This document shows, piece after piece, positions 30,362 through 39,513 of a stretch of 64,000 nucleotides of DNA. The DNA lies in assembly GCF_013343715.1 (NCBI RefSeq), contig NZ_JABUNR010000002.1, positions 62,001 to 126,000 on the forward strand. The letters are read 5' to 3'. Position 1 is the stretch's first letter; each line of letters starts with the position of its first letter. The notes beneath the pieces were generated by a model, which was not told where the DNA came from, ran no database searches, and worked only from the letters and a program-made list of their open reading frames with translations. This stretch comes from Mesobacillus harenae (GTDB taxonomy: Bacteria; Bacillota; Bacilli; Bacillales; Cytobacillaceae). Made by a program: the position numbers and the translations under genes.

Positions 30362-30368
30362 TTTATAT

Positions 30369-31286
30369 TTATTTTTTCATCATTCCCCTAAGGATAAAAG
30401 CAACATTCGCAGGCCTTTCAGCCAAGCGCCTCATGAAGTAGCCGTACCAATCTCTTCCGAATGGCACATATACCCGCATTGTATAGCCTTCCTCGGCCAG
30501 CTCTACCTGTCTTTCAGGCATAATGCCATAAAGCATTTGAAATTCAAACTGGCTGGTTGGGATATTTTCTTTTGCAGCAAGCTTCTTTGTATATTCTATA
30601 ATTGCTTCATCATGTGTGGCTACTGCTGTGTAATTTCCATTTAAAAGATGCATTTTAATAATCTTTTTAAAATTTTCATCTACATCCTTTTTCTCAGGGA
30701 ATGCCACTTCAGATGACTCCTTGTAGGCTCCTTTTACAAGTCGCAGATTAGGAGAATAGCTGTTCAGATCTTCAATATCAGCTGCAGTTCGATATAAATA
30801 AGCTTGAATGACGGTACCAATATTATCATAGTCAGCCCTTAGCTGTTTAAAGATATCTAGCGTCTTTTCGCAGCGGGAGTAATCTTCCATATCTATTGTA
30901 ACAAATACATCATTTTCTTTTGCTGCATCCAGGATTCTGCGCATGTTATTAAGAACAATTTCTTCGGAAATATCCAGGCCCAACGAAGTCAATTTTAAAG
31001 ACAACTGTGAAAGAATATTTTCCCTGCCAATGGCTTCAATTGCTTTTATAGAGTAATCAGCCATTTCATTAGCTTCTTTTTCATTGTCAACAAACTCTCC
31101 AAGATAGTCGATTGTCACAACAAGGCCTTTTTTATTTAATTCTTTGATTACATTAACCGCCTTATCAATATCTTCGCCTGCAACAAATCGTGCCGCCCCA
31201 AATTGCAGCCCATATCTTTTAGCCATTTTTGTAAAAAACTTGTTTTTTGATAAGAATAGAAAGAAATTTCTCGACAGTTGTTCCAC
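30369..31286 (-). CDS. fadM: Proline dehydrogenase
   Basis: This 305-residue TIM-barrel flavoenzyme has the C-terminal signature RVYVPFGRDWYGYFMRRLAE and the mid-protein LVKGAYKESS that mark PutA-type proline dehydrogenases. It oxidises proline to pyrroline-5-carboxylate at the membrane. The B. subtilis orthologue at this position is YusM/FadM. A perfect cre-type site lies just upstream, predicting catabolite repression. The start is an ATG preceded by the GGGGAGTGG region. Confidence 0.92.
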   Translation of the reverse strand: MEQLSRNFFLFLSKNKFFTKMAKRYGLQFGAARFVAGEDIDKAVNVIKELNKKGLVVTIDYLGEFVDNEKEANEMADYSIKAIEAIGRENILSQLSLKLTSLGLDISEEIVLNNMRRILDAAKENDVFVTIDMEDYSRCEKTLDIFKQLRADYDNIGTVIQAYLYRTAADIEDLNSYSPNLRLVKGAYKESSEVAFPEKKDVDENFKKIIKMHLLNGNYTAVATHDEAIIEYTKKLAAKENIPTSQFEFQMLYGIMPERQVELAEEGYTMRVYVPFGRDWYGYFMRRLAERPANVAFILRGMMKK

Positions 31287-31301
31287 TGGTTTCCACTCCC
31301 C

Positions 31302-31315
31302 TGAAAACGATTACA
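31302..31315. promoter_or_regulatory. Putative cre site (CcpA)
   Basis: TGAAAACGATTACA fits the TGWAANCGNTNWCA consensus at every position. It lies immediately upstream of the fadM ribosome site, where CcpA would block transcription. Confidence 0.65.
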
Positions 31316-31785
31316 TTTTAAAGATAAAAAAAGAATTTTCTTATACTAGTATATTAAGGTGGGCAGAAATAGTTTATCATTTTTAACTAGTTTTGAATAT
31401 CATGAGTTTAATAAATCTCTGAAGTTCGACAACTTCATCTAGAAAATTTACAAAGCCCTGAAACCCAGGTTCCAAAAACTCCACAAATGAACGATCGAGA
31501 CTTCATTAATCACATCCTGACAATGGAAAGTGAATGACAGACTCTTATGCAATTGCCTTAAATCAAATTAGTCTTGACTGTCTTTATCAAGATACCCTCT
31601 CTATTTTCACTAAAACACTGGATGCCCAACGCCGATTTGATAATTTTTGTTCCAAAAGGGATGGTATGGGTAGAAGCAGCAAATTCCCAGGCTACTCTTC
31701 GCAGCTTCCATACGAAAATCCAGTTCAAAAACAGCTTGTCCAGACTGGGCGAAATTCAAGTCGATTTAGCCGTTAAAAAGATAAA

Positions 31786-31823
31786 GACAAACCCGCCATT
31801 TCTGCATTTAGCAACGGCGGGTT
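31786..31823 (-). terminator. Terminator after yusU
   Basis: AACCCGCC pairs with GGCGGGTT (31790-31797 with 31816-31823), with TTTGTCTTT on the reverse strand. Confidence 0.75.
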
Positions 31824-31846
31824 AATTCCTATGTAAAAGGTCTTTT

Positions 31847-32104
31847 TTAGTTATTTTTCGGGGGATGTTTTCGAGTCTTTTCATTTAAAGTTTTCACTTC
31901 AAGAATTACCTGTTTGATCTCCTCTTTCGCATCTGGATACATCTCATTCCAATGCTTCGCCAAAGAAGGCATGGTTTTCGATATGTGATTATAAAAAATC
32001 CAGGCTCTTACCTTTTGTTGATTCTTTTCGGATCCATCTCCTACTAACAGCTCGGTGTATTTTTCAAGCAAGCCCTCTAGCTGATCTGTTAAATCCTTAT
32101 TCAT
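31847..32104 (-). CDS. yusU: YusU family protein (DUF2573)
   Basis: This 85-residue helical, charged protein contains WIFYNHISKTMPSLAKHWNE and a basic tail, and resembles B. subtilis YusU. The function is unknown. It follows the FhuF-like gene by 12 bases and is likely the last gene of the siderophore operon. Confidence 0.82.
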   Translation of the reverse strand: MNKDLTDQLEGLLEKYTELLVGDGSEKNQQKVRAWIFYNHISKTMPSLAKHWNEMYPDAKEEIKQVILEVKTLNEKTRKHPPKNN

Positions 32105-32116
32105 CTAAAAACCTCC

Positions 32117-32878
32117 TTACATATATTGCTTACAATAACGCGGACAATTACCGCAATATACTTGCTTTTCTTTTAACTGATAGTTAAAGCAGCAGGTTTT
32201 GCGAACTCTAACAAACTTATCCAGTTCATCGAGATAAACAGGCTTCGAGTTGTACTGTTTAAACGGATTTTGGTGATAGTCCCCGAATAAGCTTCCCTCG
32301 GCCTCCTCCATCAAAAATTTGAAATCTAAAGCCGCCCTCTCTTTAATTGCCCCATTGTCAATTTCAGGAAGAATATGTTCATACAACCAGAAAATATAAA
32401 CAGAAATGTTCTCCCATAAAATAAGCTTTGAAAGCTTCGAGATTTTCGAAAAACTTTCAAGGATGAGCGTTAGGTGATCCTTGAATAAATGGTTTACTGT
32501 ATCCTTTCTCCATTGTTCCCTGTCTTCTCCTCTGAACTCTTGAAAGTTCAAACTTTTAAGATGAAAGCTGGGAATCCATAAAGGATTGGCGGTATCATCA
32601 ATTAGCTCTACATTTTCCAGAGAGACATCCAGACGCTTATTCCAAGCTGACATCGTATATAAATATATAACAGCAAGAAAGGAATAGCGCTTCAGAAAAA
32701 GCGAGGCCGTAACCTTAATATCCGGAGCATTAAGGCGATCCACTGCGCTTTCTAAAAATGGAACTGTCTTTTCAGGAAATAGAAAATCCTCTGCCTTAAG
32801 GACAGACCGATCTCCGATATCAACCGAAAGATGTAACTCTTTCAGTATTTTGATTTCTTCATCCGAAAGCTTTTTCAT
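32117..32878 (-). CDS. FhuF-like siderophore-iron reductase
   Basis: This 253-residue protein ends in a cysteine cluster C229-C230...C242-x2-C245, the 2Fe-2S ligand pattern of FhuF-type ferric reductases. The rest fits the IucA/IucC C-terminal-like fold of that family. It would reduce ferric iron from imported hydroxamate siderophores in the cytoplasm. ATG 32876-32878 has GTGGAGG upstream, and the gene overlaps the preceding ATPase gene by 20 bases. Its place directly after a siderophore ATPase supports the call. Confidence 0.85.
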   Translation of the reverse strand: MKKLSDEEIKILKELHLSVDIGDRSVLKAEDFLFPEKTVPFLESAVDRLNAPDIKVTASLFLKRYSFLAVIYLYTMSAWNKRLDVSLENVELIDDTANPLWIPSFHLKSLNFQEFRGEDREQWRKDTVNHLFKDHLTLILESFSKISKLSKLILWENISVYIFWLYEHILPEIDNGAIKERAALDFKFLMEEAEGSLFGDYHQNPFKQYNSKPVYLDELDKFVRVRKTCCFNYQLKEKQVYCGNCPRYCKQYM

Positions 32879-33689
32879 GGACGGCCTCCACTTTGTTAAG
32901 AATACATCGCCCTTTTCCATGTGGAATACAGAGAGGTGTGCCGAATAAAGGGTCTCTCGTGACTTCACAATTCATGCCAAATACATCTTTTACAAGACTG
33001 CAGTTAATCACAAATTCCGGTTTGCCTTGCGCAAAAATGTTCTGGTCTTTGATAGCAACGATATTATGAGCATAGCGGCACGCAAGATTCAAATCGTGCA
33101 AGACCATAACAATGGTTCTGTTTTCTAATTCGTTTAATTCAAACAGCAAATCGAGTATTTCTATTTGATGTGTCATATCAAGATAGGTCGTTGGTTCATC
33201 CAGCAAAATAATATCGGTATCCTGAGCCAAGGTCATCGCAATCCAGGCTCGCTGCCGCTGGCCTCCAGATAGCGAATCAACAGTCCTCTCCCTCAGTTCC
33301 TCGATTCCCGTTGCCTTCAAAGCAGCATTGACTTTTTCCTCGTCCTCCGCTGACCATTGTTTCAGCCAAGATTGGTAAGGATAGCGCCCTTGCTTGACAA
33401 GCTGAAGTACGGTAAGTCCCTCTGGAGCTGCGGGAGATTGCGGAAGAATGGCCATTTTCCTGGCAACCTCTTTTGTTGAAAGCTTTGCAATCTCACCGCC
33501 TTCAAGCAAAATAGAACCTGAATGAGGCTTCAAAAGCCGGGCAATAGACCGGAGTAGTGTTGATTTCCCACACCCGTTCCCTCCTATGAAAACGGTAATT
33601 TCTCCTTTAGGTATTTGCAAATTGAGCTCATTTATAATAATCGTTTCACCATAAGATAATGTAAGGTTGTTGGTTTCAATTCCCTGCAT
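32859..33689 (-). CDS. yusV: Iron-siderophore ABC transporter ATPase (YusV-like)
   Basis: This 276-residue FecE/FhuC-type ATPase has Walker A GGNGCGKST (36-44), signature LSGGQRQRAWIAM and Walker B IILLDEPTTYLDM. In B. subtilis YusV powers several siderophore permeases. The ATG at 33687-33689 has AAGGAG upstream. It follows the second permease gene by 30 bases and overlaps the FhuF-like gene. Confidence 0.92.
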   Translation of the reverse strand: MQGIETNNLTLSYGETIIINELNLQIPKGEITVFIGGNGCGKSTLLRSIARLLKPHSGSILLEGGEIAKLSTKEVARKMAILPQSPAAPEGLTVLQLVKQGRYPYQSWLKQWSAEDEEKVNAALKATGIEELRERTVDSLSGGQRQRAWIAMTLAQDTDIILLDEPTTYLDMTHQIEILDLLFELNELENRTIVMVLHDLNLACRYAHNIVAIKDQNIFAQGKPEFVINCSLVKDVFGMNCEVTRDPLFGTPLCIPHGKGRCILNKVEAVHEKAFG

Positions 33690-33719
33690 CTCCCTGCCGC
33701 TCCTTTCTATCAATAAAAA

Positions 33720-34775
33720 TTATGAGTTTCTTGACTTAAATAGTAAGTAAATGAAGTACGGAGCACCTATAGCTGCTGTAAAAACTCCGGCTGGAACCTC
33801 GAGCGGAGAAAAAACCGTCCGTCCAATTAGATCGGCAACCATGACCAAAATCCCGCCGATTAAGGCTGAAACTGGCAGCAATGCACCAAAGGCAGATCCA
33901 ACAAGGCGCCGGGCCATATGAGGTGCCATTAGGCCGACGAACCCAATTCCTCCTGCAAAAGCCACCGAACTTCCGATTAAGGCTGTACTGATCAGCAGGA
34001 GACCAAAGCGCTGACGCTGAACTTGTCCGCCAACCCCAGTTGCAATGTCATCCCCTAGTTCCTGCAGGTTTACACTTCTTGCAAAAATAAAGGCCAGAAG
34101 GATAAAAATCAACGTCCATGGTACGAGGGTATATACGTTGCTCCATGTAGATCCATGGACTGTTCCAGTAATCCAAATGTTCGCCTGGCTTGCCCTGTAA
34201 ATAGGGCCCATAATCATCATTAATGTTGTCAAAGCCTGCATCAACGCAGAAAGACCTATGCCTATCAGCACTAGCCTGATCGGCGATACCCCATTTTTCC
34301 AGGCTAACGTATAGACGAGCAGTGATACAGCAGCTGCCCCAACAAAGGCTGCCACAGGAAGCCATTTAATGCTTACTGTTAGTGCATTGCTATTATTACT
34401 GAAAATAGCTAAAAATCCAACAACAGCAACTGCTGCTCCACCAGTTATCCCCAGAATGTCTGGAGATGCCAACGGGTTTCTAATCATTCCTTGAAGCAGC
34501 CCTCCCGCAACAGCAAGGCCTGCTCCCACCATAAAAGCAACAATGATCCTTGGGAGTCTGAACGACTGGACTACGAGCTGTTCCATTTCTGTTCCGCCTC
34601 CAAAAAAGACCTGCAGAACGGATAGCGGACTGATCTTCATTTCACCAGATCCGGTACTGATTATAAATACAATGGCAGCTATCAAGAGGAGCCAGACTAC
34701 AACGGCTACCGCTCGTTTATCAGCTAATAATGAAATTTTATCTTTAAATAATCTAATGCTTTTATAGTGACTCAT
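33720..34775 (-). CDS. Iron-siderophore ABC transporter permease (FecCD family), second
   Basis: This 351-residue protein has about nine membrane segments, with family motifs LPRIIVAFMVGAGLAVAGG, QGMIRNPLASPDILGITGGA and GFVGLMAPHMARRLVG. It forms the membrane channel with the 34772-35776 permease. It resembles the YfhA member of the B. subtilis YfiYZ-YfhA system for schizokinen and arthrobactin. The start shares ATGA with the upstream permease stop. Confidence 0.92.
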   Translation of the reverse strand: MSHYKSIRLFKDKISLLADKRAVAVVVWLLLIAAIVFIISTGSGEMKISPLSVLQVFFGGGTEMEQLVVQSFRLPRIIVAFMVGAGLAVAGGLLQGMIRNPLASPDILGITGGAAVAVVGFLAIFSNNSNALTVSIKWLPVAAFVGAAAVSLLVYTLAWKNGVSPIRLVLIGIGLSALMQALTTLMMIMGPIYRASQANIWITGTVHGSTWSNVYTLVPWTLIFILLAFIFARSVNLQELGDDIATGVGGQVQRQRFGLLLISTALIGSSVAFAGGIGFVGLMAPHMARRLVGSAFGALLPVSALIGGILVMVADLIGRTVFSPLEVPAGVFTAAIGAPYFIYLLFKSRNS

Positions 34776-35776
34776 CTGCCATTGAACCCCTTTCTCGCAA
34801 TATAAATAAAGAATGGAGTTCCAATGATGGCTGTCATTACACCAACCGGAACTTCCTGGGGCATTAGCAGATAACGAGCCGCTATATCAGCTGCAATCAA
34901 AAGGATCCCTCCAAAAATTCCGGCAAAGGGAATGACCCAGCGATGGTCGATGCCTACAACAGCCCGGGTGATATGAGGAACCACGATGCCGATAAATCCG
35001 ATTGGACCTGCAATGGCAACTGAACCTCCCGATAAAAGGATAATTATAATGCCTGCCGCTATTTTAACTAATCCAGTTTTCAGACCTAGCCCCTTAGCGA
35101 CATCTTCTCCCATTGACAACACGTTCATTTTGCCCGCGAGAAATAGCGAGCCAATCCAGCCGATAGCAATATAAGGGAGTACACTTGTTAACACCTCGAG
35201 CTTTCTCCCCTGCACCGAACCAGCTAGCCAGTATAACACCTGCTCTAATGCCACTTCATTTAAGACAAGAAATCCTTGTGTAAAGGAAGAGAACATTGCT
35301 GCAAAAGCTGCTCCAGCAAGAGTCAGCTTCATCGGTGTTAAGCCTTCTCTTCCAAGTGACCCAATTGTATAGACGGAAACTGCAGCAACAGCAGCGCCTA
35401 AAAAGGCAATCCATGTAAAGGCTTGCAAGTTATTAACAGAAAAGAGCGATACGGCCACAACGACTGCAAAGCTAGCTCCCGCATTCACACCAAAGATACC
35501 TGGGGAAGCAAGTGGATTTTTCGTTAACGTCTGCATAAGGACACCAGCTATCGCAAGGCTCGCTCCAACTGCAGCAGCTATAAGCGCCCTTGGCAACCGT
35601 ACTGATTGAATAATTATGTGTTCATTTGAACCATCAAAGCTGGTGAATGCAAGGTAAGCCATCTTCCAGGTTGTATCTGTGTACCCAAATATAATGCTTG
35701 CGCACATTAAAAGGACGATCCCAGCCAGTGCAACCAGTAAGCCAATCCATCTATGTGCCGTATTTTTTAGTAGCAT
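34772..35776 (-). CDS. Iron-siderophore ABC transporter permease (FecCD family), first
   Basis: This 334-residue protein has the FecCD motifs LPRALIAAAVGASLAIAGV, MQTLTKNPLASPGIFGVNAG and GFIGIVVPHITRAVVG. It is YfiZ-like. The ATG after AGGAAGGT is chosen (MLLKNTAHRWIG), as the longer frame has extra hydrophilic residues and no ribosome site. It is the first gene of the reverse operon, directly downstream of a Fur box. Confidence 0.92.
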   Translation of the reverse strand: MLLKNTAHRWIGLLVALAGIVLLMCASIIFGYTDTTWKMAYLAFTSFDGSNEHIIIQSVRLPRALIAAAVGASLAIAGVLMQTLTKNPLASPGIFGVNAGASFAVVVAVSLFSVNNLQAFTWIAFLGAAVAAVSVYTIGSLGREGLTPMKLTLAGAAFAAMFSSFTQGFLVLNEVALEQVLYWLAGSVQGRKLEVLTSVLPYIAIGWIGSLFLAGKMNVLSMGEDVAKGLGLKTGLVKIAAGIIIILLSGGSVAIAGPIGFIGIVVPHITRAVVGIDHRWVIPFAGIFGGILLIAADIAARYLLMPQEVPVGVMTAIIGTPFFIYIARKGFNGR

Positions 35777-35878
35777 AATAAGTACCTTCCTGCGTCGAAT
35801 GAATGTGATAACTCCAGGTAATAACAGTTTAATATTTAACATTTTTAATAGAGACTCTATACCTGCCAAAATTTCTAA

Positions 35879-35896
35879 TGAAAATGATTATCATTT
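35879..35896. promoter_or_regulatory. Fur box, permease operon side
   Basis: TGAAAATGATTATCATTT is a good match to the Fur consensus and lies in the divergent intergenic region on the permease side. It also overlaps the region just upstream of the forward -35. Confidence 0.88.
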
Positions 35897-35899
35897 ATA

Positions 35900-35928
35900 T
35901 TGACAACGCTTCAACAACATCTTATCAT
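35900..35928 (+). promoter_or_regulatory. Sigma-A promoter of the siderophore-binding gene
   Basis: TTGACA and TATCAT are separated by 17 nt, upstream of the second Fur box. Confidence 0.8.
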
Positions 35929-35941
35929 GAAATGGTACTCG

Positions 35942-35961
35942 TTGAAAATGATTATCATTCA
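35942..35961. promoter_or_regulatory. Fur box, binding-protein side
   Basis: TTGAAAATGATTATCATTCA is nearly identical to the first Fur box and lies at or just after the expected start of transcription of the forward gene. Confidence 0.88.
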
Positions 35962-35989
35962 CAACATAATTTTTTTGGGGGAAAAACAA

Positions 35990-36958
35990 ATGAAAAAAAG
36001 CAAAAGATTCTTAGCAATGATTAGCGTTTTAATGGTGATTTTGCTGGCGGCATGCGGCGGAAAAGAAGAAACAACTAAAGAAAGTAAAGCAGAAGAGGGT
36101 AACACTGAAGACACAAGCTATACTGTTGAGCACGCTATGGGCACAGCTACACTGGAAAAAGCGCCTGAGAAAGTGGTCATTTTAACAAACGAAGGCACAG
36201 AAGCACTTTTGGCTTTGGGGATTACTCCAGTTGGTGCCGTGCAGTCTTGGAGTCCTGACGGCGAATGGTATGATCATATTGCAGCTGATATGAAGGATGT
36301 GCAGGTAGTTGGAACCGAAAGCGCAGTAACTGTGGAAGCAATCGCTGCCCTGCAGCCTGATCTAATTATTGGAAACAAAATGCGCCAAGAGGATATTTAT
36401 GAACAACTTGATGCCATTGCTCCTACTGTGTTTGCTGAAACACTGCGCGGCAACTGGCAAGAAAACTTTGAGTTATATTCAAAAGCAGTAAACAAGGAAG
36501 AAGAAGGGCAGAAAGTAATCGGAGATTATAATGATCGAATTTCCGGATTATCTGAGAAGCTCGGTGACAAATTGAACCAAGAAATCTCCATCGTAAGATT
36601 CATGGCAAATGATGTTCGAATTTACTATAAAGACTCATTCTCAGGTGTAATTTTAGAGCAGCTAGGATTCGCCCGCCCTGAGAGCCAGGACGTCAATGAC
36701 TTTGCAGCTTTAGGTGTAACACCTGAGCGTATTCCTGAAATGGATGGAGATAAACTCTTCTATTTCACTTATGCAGATGCTGAAGGCAAAGCAAAGAGCG
36801 CGGCTGAGGAATGGATTAACAATCCATTATTCCAAAACCTTGAGGTGGCAAAGAACGGTGAAGTCCACGAGGTAAGCGATTCAATTTGGAACACAGCTGG
36901 CGGAGTAGTAGCAGCAAACTTAATGCTTGATGATATTGAAAAATTCTTTTTAGAATAA
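35990..36958 (+). CDS. Iron-siderophore ABC transporter substrate-binding lipoprotein
   Basis: This 322-residue protein has a lipoprotein signal ending LLAAC, an acidic linker, and a periplasmic-binding-protein domain of the FecB/FhuD type (VVILTNEGTEALLALGITPVG; VEAIAALQPDLIIGNK). It resembles YfiY, the schizokinen/arthrobactin receptor. The ATG at 35990 has GGGGGA upstream; the open frame extends 30 codons 5' but across the Fur box. It is divergent from its permease genes. Confidence 0.92.
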   Translation: MKKSKRFLAMISVLMVILLAACGGKEETTKESKAEEGNTEDTSYTVEHAMGTATLEKAPEKVVILTNEGTEALLALGITPVGAVQSWSPDGEWYDHIAADMKDVQVVGTESAVTVEAIAALQPDLIIGNKMRQEDIYEQLDAIAPTVFAETLRGNWQENFELYSKAVNKEEEGQKVIGDYNDRISGLSEKLGDKLNQEISIVRFMANDVRIYYKDSFSGVILEQLGFARPESQDVNDFAALGVTPERIPEMDGDKLFYFTYADAEGKAKSAAEEWINNPLFQNLEVAKNGEVHEVSDSIWNTAGGVVAANLMLDDIEKFFLE

Positions 36959-36973
36959 TAGACATTTCTCAGG

Positions 36974-37052
36974 AGAACCTGCTTGCCAGCAGGTTCCTGA
37001 TTGTCGACAAAAGGAAGCGAGAAATCCTTTCTCGCTTCCTTTTGTCATTTTT
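36974..37052 (+). terminator. Double terminator after the binding-protein gene
   Basis: The first hairpin is GAACCTGCT/AGCAGGTTC from 36974. The second is a perfect 18-bp stem (37007-37024 with 37028-37045) followed by a T-run. The second stem is also symmetric enough to work on the other strand. Confidence 0.9.
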
Positions 37053-37117
37053 TTGTTTAGAATGGTAGGGAATGCTGATTTCCACTCCAGGCTCTTGCTT
37101 TCCGAGCACTTTGATAA

Positions 37118-37250
37118 ACACGGACGATTGGAGCGGAGGGTGGCGACTCCTGCGGGAAAAGCGGGAAAGTCGAGACCCTGGACTGAGCGCAGCGAGGGAA
37201 GCGGCTCGGCCCCGCCCGCGGAAAGCGTCCACCAGCAGTGGAAATCTAAC
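37118..37250. repeat. GC-rich intergenic repeat, copy 2 (best preserved)
   Basis: The segment from TTGGAGCGGAGGGTGGCGAC to CCGCCCGCGGAAAGCGTCCA, with CTCCTGCGGGAAAAGCGGGA in between, is much richer in GC than its surroundings and carries no gene. It is the opposite orientation of the decayed copies at 22669 and 51421. I recognise this type from many Bacillus genomes. Confidence 0.7.
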
Positions 37251-37294
37251 CTAACTGTTTTTACTCTCTTTCATTTTAATTATTTTTCTATTGA

Positions 37295-37332
37295 AAAAGA
37301 GCAAAAGCCATTTATAATGGCCTTTGCTCTTT
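37295..37332 (-). terminator. Terminator after rodA
   Basis: AAAGAGCAAA...GCCATT pairs with AATGGC...TTTGCTCTTT around TAT, followed by TTTTTC on the reverse strand. Confidence 0.85.
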
Positions 37333-37336
37333 ATTA

Positions 37337-38509
37337 TTATGCACTCGTTGAGAACATATATTTTTTGTAATGGTATCTAATTGAGAAAATAAGGCTGACA
37401 GCCAGCATGTTCCCCATCAGCGAGCTGCCTCCGTAGCTGATAAACGGCAGCGGTATTCCTGTAATCGGCAAAAGCCCGATTGTCATGCCGATGTTTTGGA
37501 CAACATGAAACGTAATCATGCTGATAACACCTACACAAACATACGTGTAAAAGTCATTTTTCGTTTCCATGCCCACTTTTGTTATTTGATAAATGAGCAG
37601 AAAAAACAGTGAAATGATTACACTTGCTCCCATGAATCCAAACTCTTCTCCAATAATACTGAAAATAAAATCCGTATGGCTTTCAGGCAGATAGACTTCC
37701 CTCGTACCGTATCCCTTCCCTGTCGTTTCTCCGGAACCAATTGCCAAAAGCGATCTCGTTAGCTGAAACCCCGTTGTACTTTGATAATTATACGGGTCAA
37801 GCCAGGAGTAGATTCTCCCAAACTGATATTCTTTTACGCCTAAATATTTCTCCAGTATTTCTGGATGAGCCAGAACAAAGTAAAAGATACCAGAGACTAA
37901 TGCTAATCCTCCCCCGAAAATCGGAGCTAGGATTTTCCACGAAATGCCCGATATAAAAACCATTCCAAGCATAATCGCAATAAACACTAATGAAGTCCCA
38001 AGATCAGGCTGCTGCATAACCAGCAAAAGGGGAACCATTGTTACAAGACCGATTTTAACGAGCAGCCATAAGTCACTCTGTACTGTTTTAATCCGGTTTT
38101 TTTGATGATGCTCGACAATCAGCCTTGCGAGGGCCAATATAAGAAACACTTTAACAAACTCAGATGGCTGAAGAGAGCCAATAAATGGAACCTTATACCA
38201 GCTCTTAGCACCATTTATAACCGGAGCAATGCTGCTCGGAGCTACGATTAAAAATCCGAGCATGAAAATTCCCAGTCCATACACATACCAGGATAATTTT
38301 TTTAGCTGGTCAGAATCGAGTGTTATCACTCCGACGATAAGACCGATACTGATTATATAAAAGATAACTTGTTTTATGAGGAAGTTATCGTTATATTGAC
38401 CAGTAGATTGTGCACTGTAAATGGCAATACAGCTTGTAACAAAAAGTAAAATTAATATTGAAACCAAACCATAGTCTAGTCTGGACGTATTTTTATTATT
38501 AGAAGTCAT
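37337..38509 (-). CDS. rodA: RodA/FtsW-family (SEDS) peptidoglycan polymerase
   Basis: This 390-residue protein has about ten membrane segments and the SEDS signatures WYKVPFIGSLQPSEFVKVF, ESHTDFIFSIIGEEFG and PFISYGGSSLMGN. The conserved aspartate lies in QQPDLGTS. SEDS proteins polymerise glycan strands together with a class B PBP; the sequence leans to RodA (rod elongation) rather than FtsW or SpoVE. It stands alone with AAAGGGG before its ATG. Confidence 0.9.
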   Translation of the reverse strand: MTSNNKNTSRLDYGLVSILILLFVTSCIAIYSAQSTGQYNDNFLIKQVIFYIISIGLIVGVITLDSDQLKKLSWYVYGLGIFMLGFLIVAPSSIAPVINGAKSWYKVPFIGSLQPSEFVKVFLILALARLIVEHHQKNRIKTVQSDLWLLVKIGLVTMVPLLLVMQQPDLGTSLVFIAIMLGMVFISGISWKILAPIFGGGLALVSGIFYFVLAHPEILEKYLGVKEYQFGRIYSWLDPYNYQSTTGFQLTRSLLAIGSGETTGKGYGTREVYLPESHTDFIFSIIGEEFGFMGASVIISLFFLLIYQITKVGMETKNDFYTYVCVGVISMITFHVVQNIGMTIGLLPITGIPLPFISYGGSSLMGNMLAVSLIFSIRYHYKKYMFSTSA

Positions 38510-38645
38510 GGCCTATTCCCCTTTAAAAGTGAAGAACCGTACAATACTTCATTATATTTTTTCTAGAGACAAATCACAACTTCTAACTAGATAATGGATA
38601 TTTTTACAAGTTATTCGACATAATACCTTGCAAGTAAAATCAAAT

Positions 38646-39422
38646 TTATATCTGGTAATAGCGTAACTTGATTTCTTCCCTCATCCACTCTAAATTGCTA
38701 GGCACCTGCGGAATTGAATAACCAATAAAATATGGAGTTGTGATAAACCTCGGTACGGCCTTGCAAATTATCTCACTGTTTAGTCTGTAAAAAAACAAGT
38801 TATAGCTGCTGCACGGGAATGGGAATGACTTTAAAATATAATGGACTGCTGTTTGAAGGCTGAAAGCAAATTCCTCTATTCCACTTTCCTCTTTCATCCT
38901 AATATTAAATTCATAAAATCCGACGCGAGGCTTCGTTGATAAATTAAATTCAATATCCTTTGTTTCGTGGATGAGCAGCCCTTCAAAATCACTTTCTTGG
39001 ACCTTTTCCATATAATCCATCTTTTCTAAACCAACAATTTGCATATGGGGATGAGCGATAGACCCACCTGAAAGAGGTCCATGGTTTTTAAATAAAATTA
39101 CAGATTTATAATCCTCGCTTTCATCCATTTTTGTCCAGTGCCGGATTGCAAACTTTAGCAGTTTTATTAAGTGAGGCTTAGAATAAACTGACATATCTCC
39201 ATCGCATTGATCTGTTTCAATAAGAACTGTTTGAAAAGCATCCGAGAGTACTGGATATTTATTTTTTACGAGGATGATAGAATCCTCTATATCGATAATT
39301 TCGGCTAATTCCTCTCTGGCACAGAATGGGCAACTTTGATTTTTATTGCGGATACTTTCTGGTTTTTGGATACCTATTGCGGTGTTGAAAAATAGATGGG
39401 TAGATTGTTTGAGGTTTTCCAC
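38646..39422 (-). CDS. GalT-like HIT-fold protein (DUF4931)
   Basis: This 258-residue protein has an N-terminal C-P-F-C pair (zinc-binding type) and SIAHPHMQIVGL, which carries the H-x-H-x-Q active motif of galactose-1-phosphate uridylyltransferases. It is shorter than GalT and fits the DUF4931 group. It may transfer or hydrolyse nucleotidyl groups, with unknown substrate. The start is GTG at 39420-39422 with AGGTGA upstream. Confidence 0.75.
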   Translation of the reverse strand: MENLKQSTHLFFNTAIGIQKPESIRNKNQSCPFCAREELAEIIDIEDSIILVKNKYPVLSDAFQTVLIETDQCDGDMSVYSKPHLIKLLKFAIRHWTKMDESEDYKSVILFKNHGPLSGGSIAHPHMQIVGLEKMDYMEKVQESDFEGLLIHETKDIEFNLSTKPRVGFYEFNIRMKEESGIEEFAFSLQTAVHYILKSFPFPCSSYNLFFYRLNSEIICKAVPRFITTPYFIGYSIPQVPSNLEWMREEIKLRYYQI

Positions 39423-39513
39423 ACTTTTTCACCTGCTTAAATATTTTTAAGATTGATAGAGGAATAATCAAAATCTAATGTTACAAGCTGCTAATTTATG
39501 AGACAACGAAAAT

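Larger units (their letters stand above)
31287..31846. other. Intergenic stretch with no recognised gene
   Basis: Apart from the cre site at the left end and a terminator at the right end, I can support nothing here. Short open frames exist on both strands at 31430-31825 but lack ribosome sites and resemble no family I know. Confidence 0.5.

Noticed and set aside
31534..31825. Two forward open frames of about 80 codons before yusU
   Set aside because: They overlap each other, lack ribosome sites, and the second runs into the yusU terminator.
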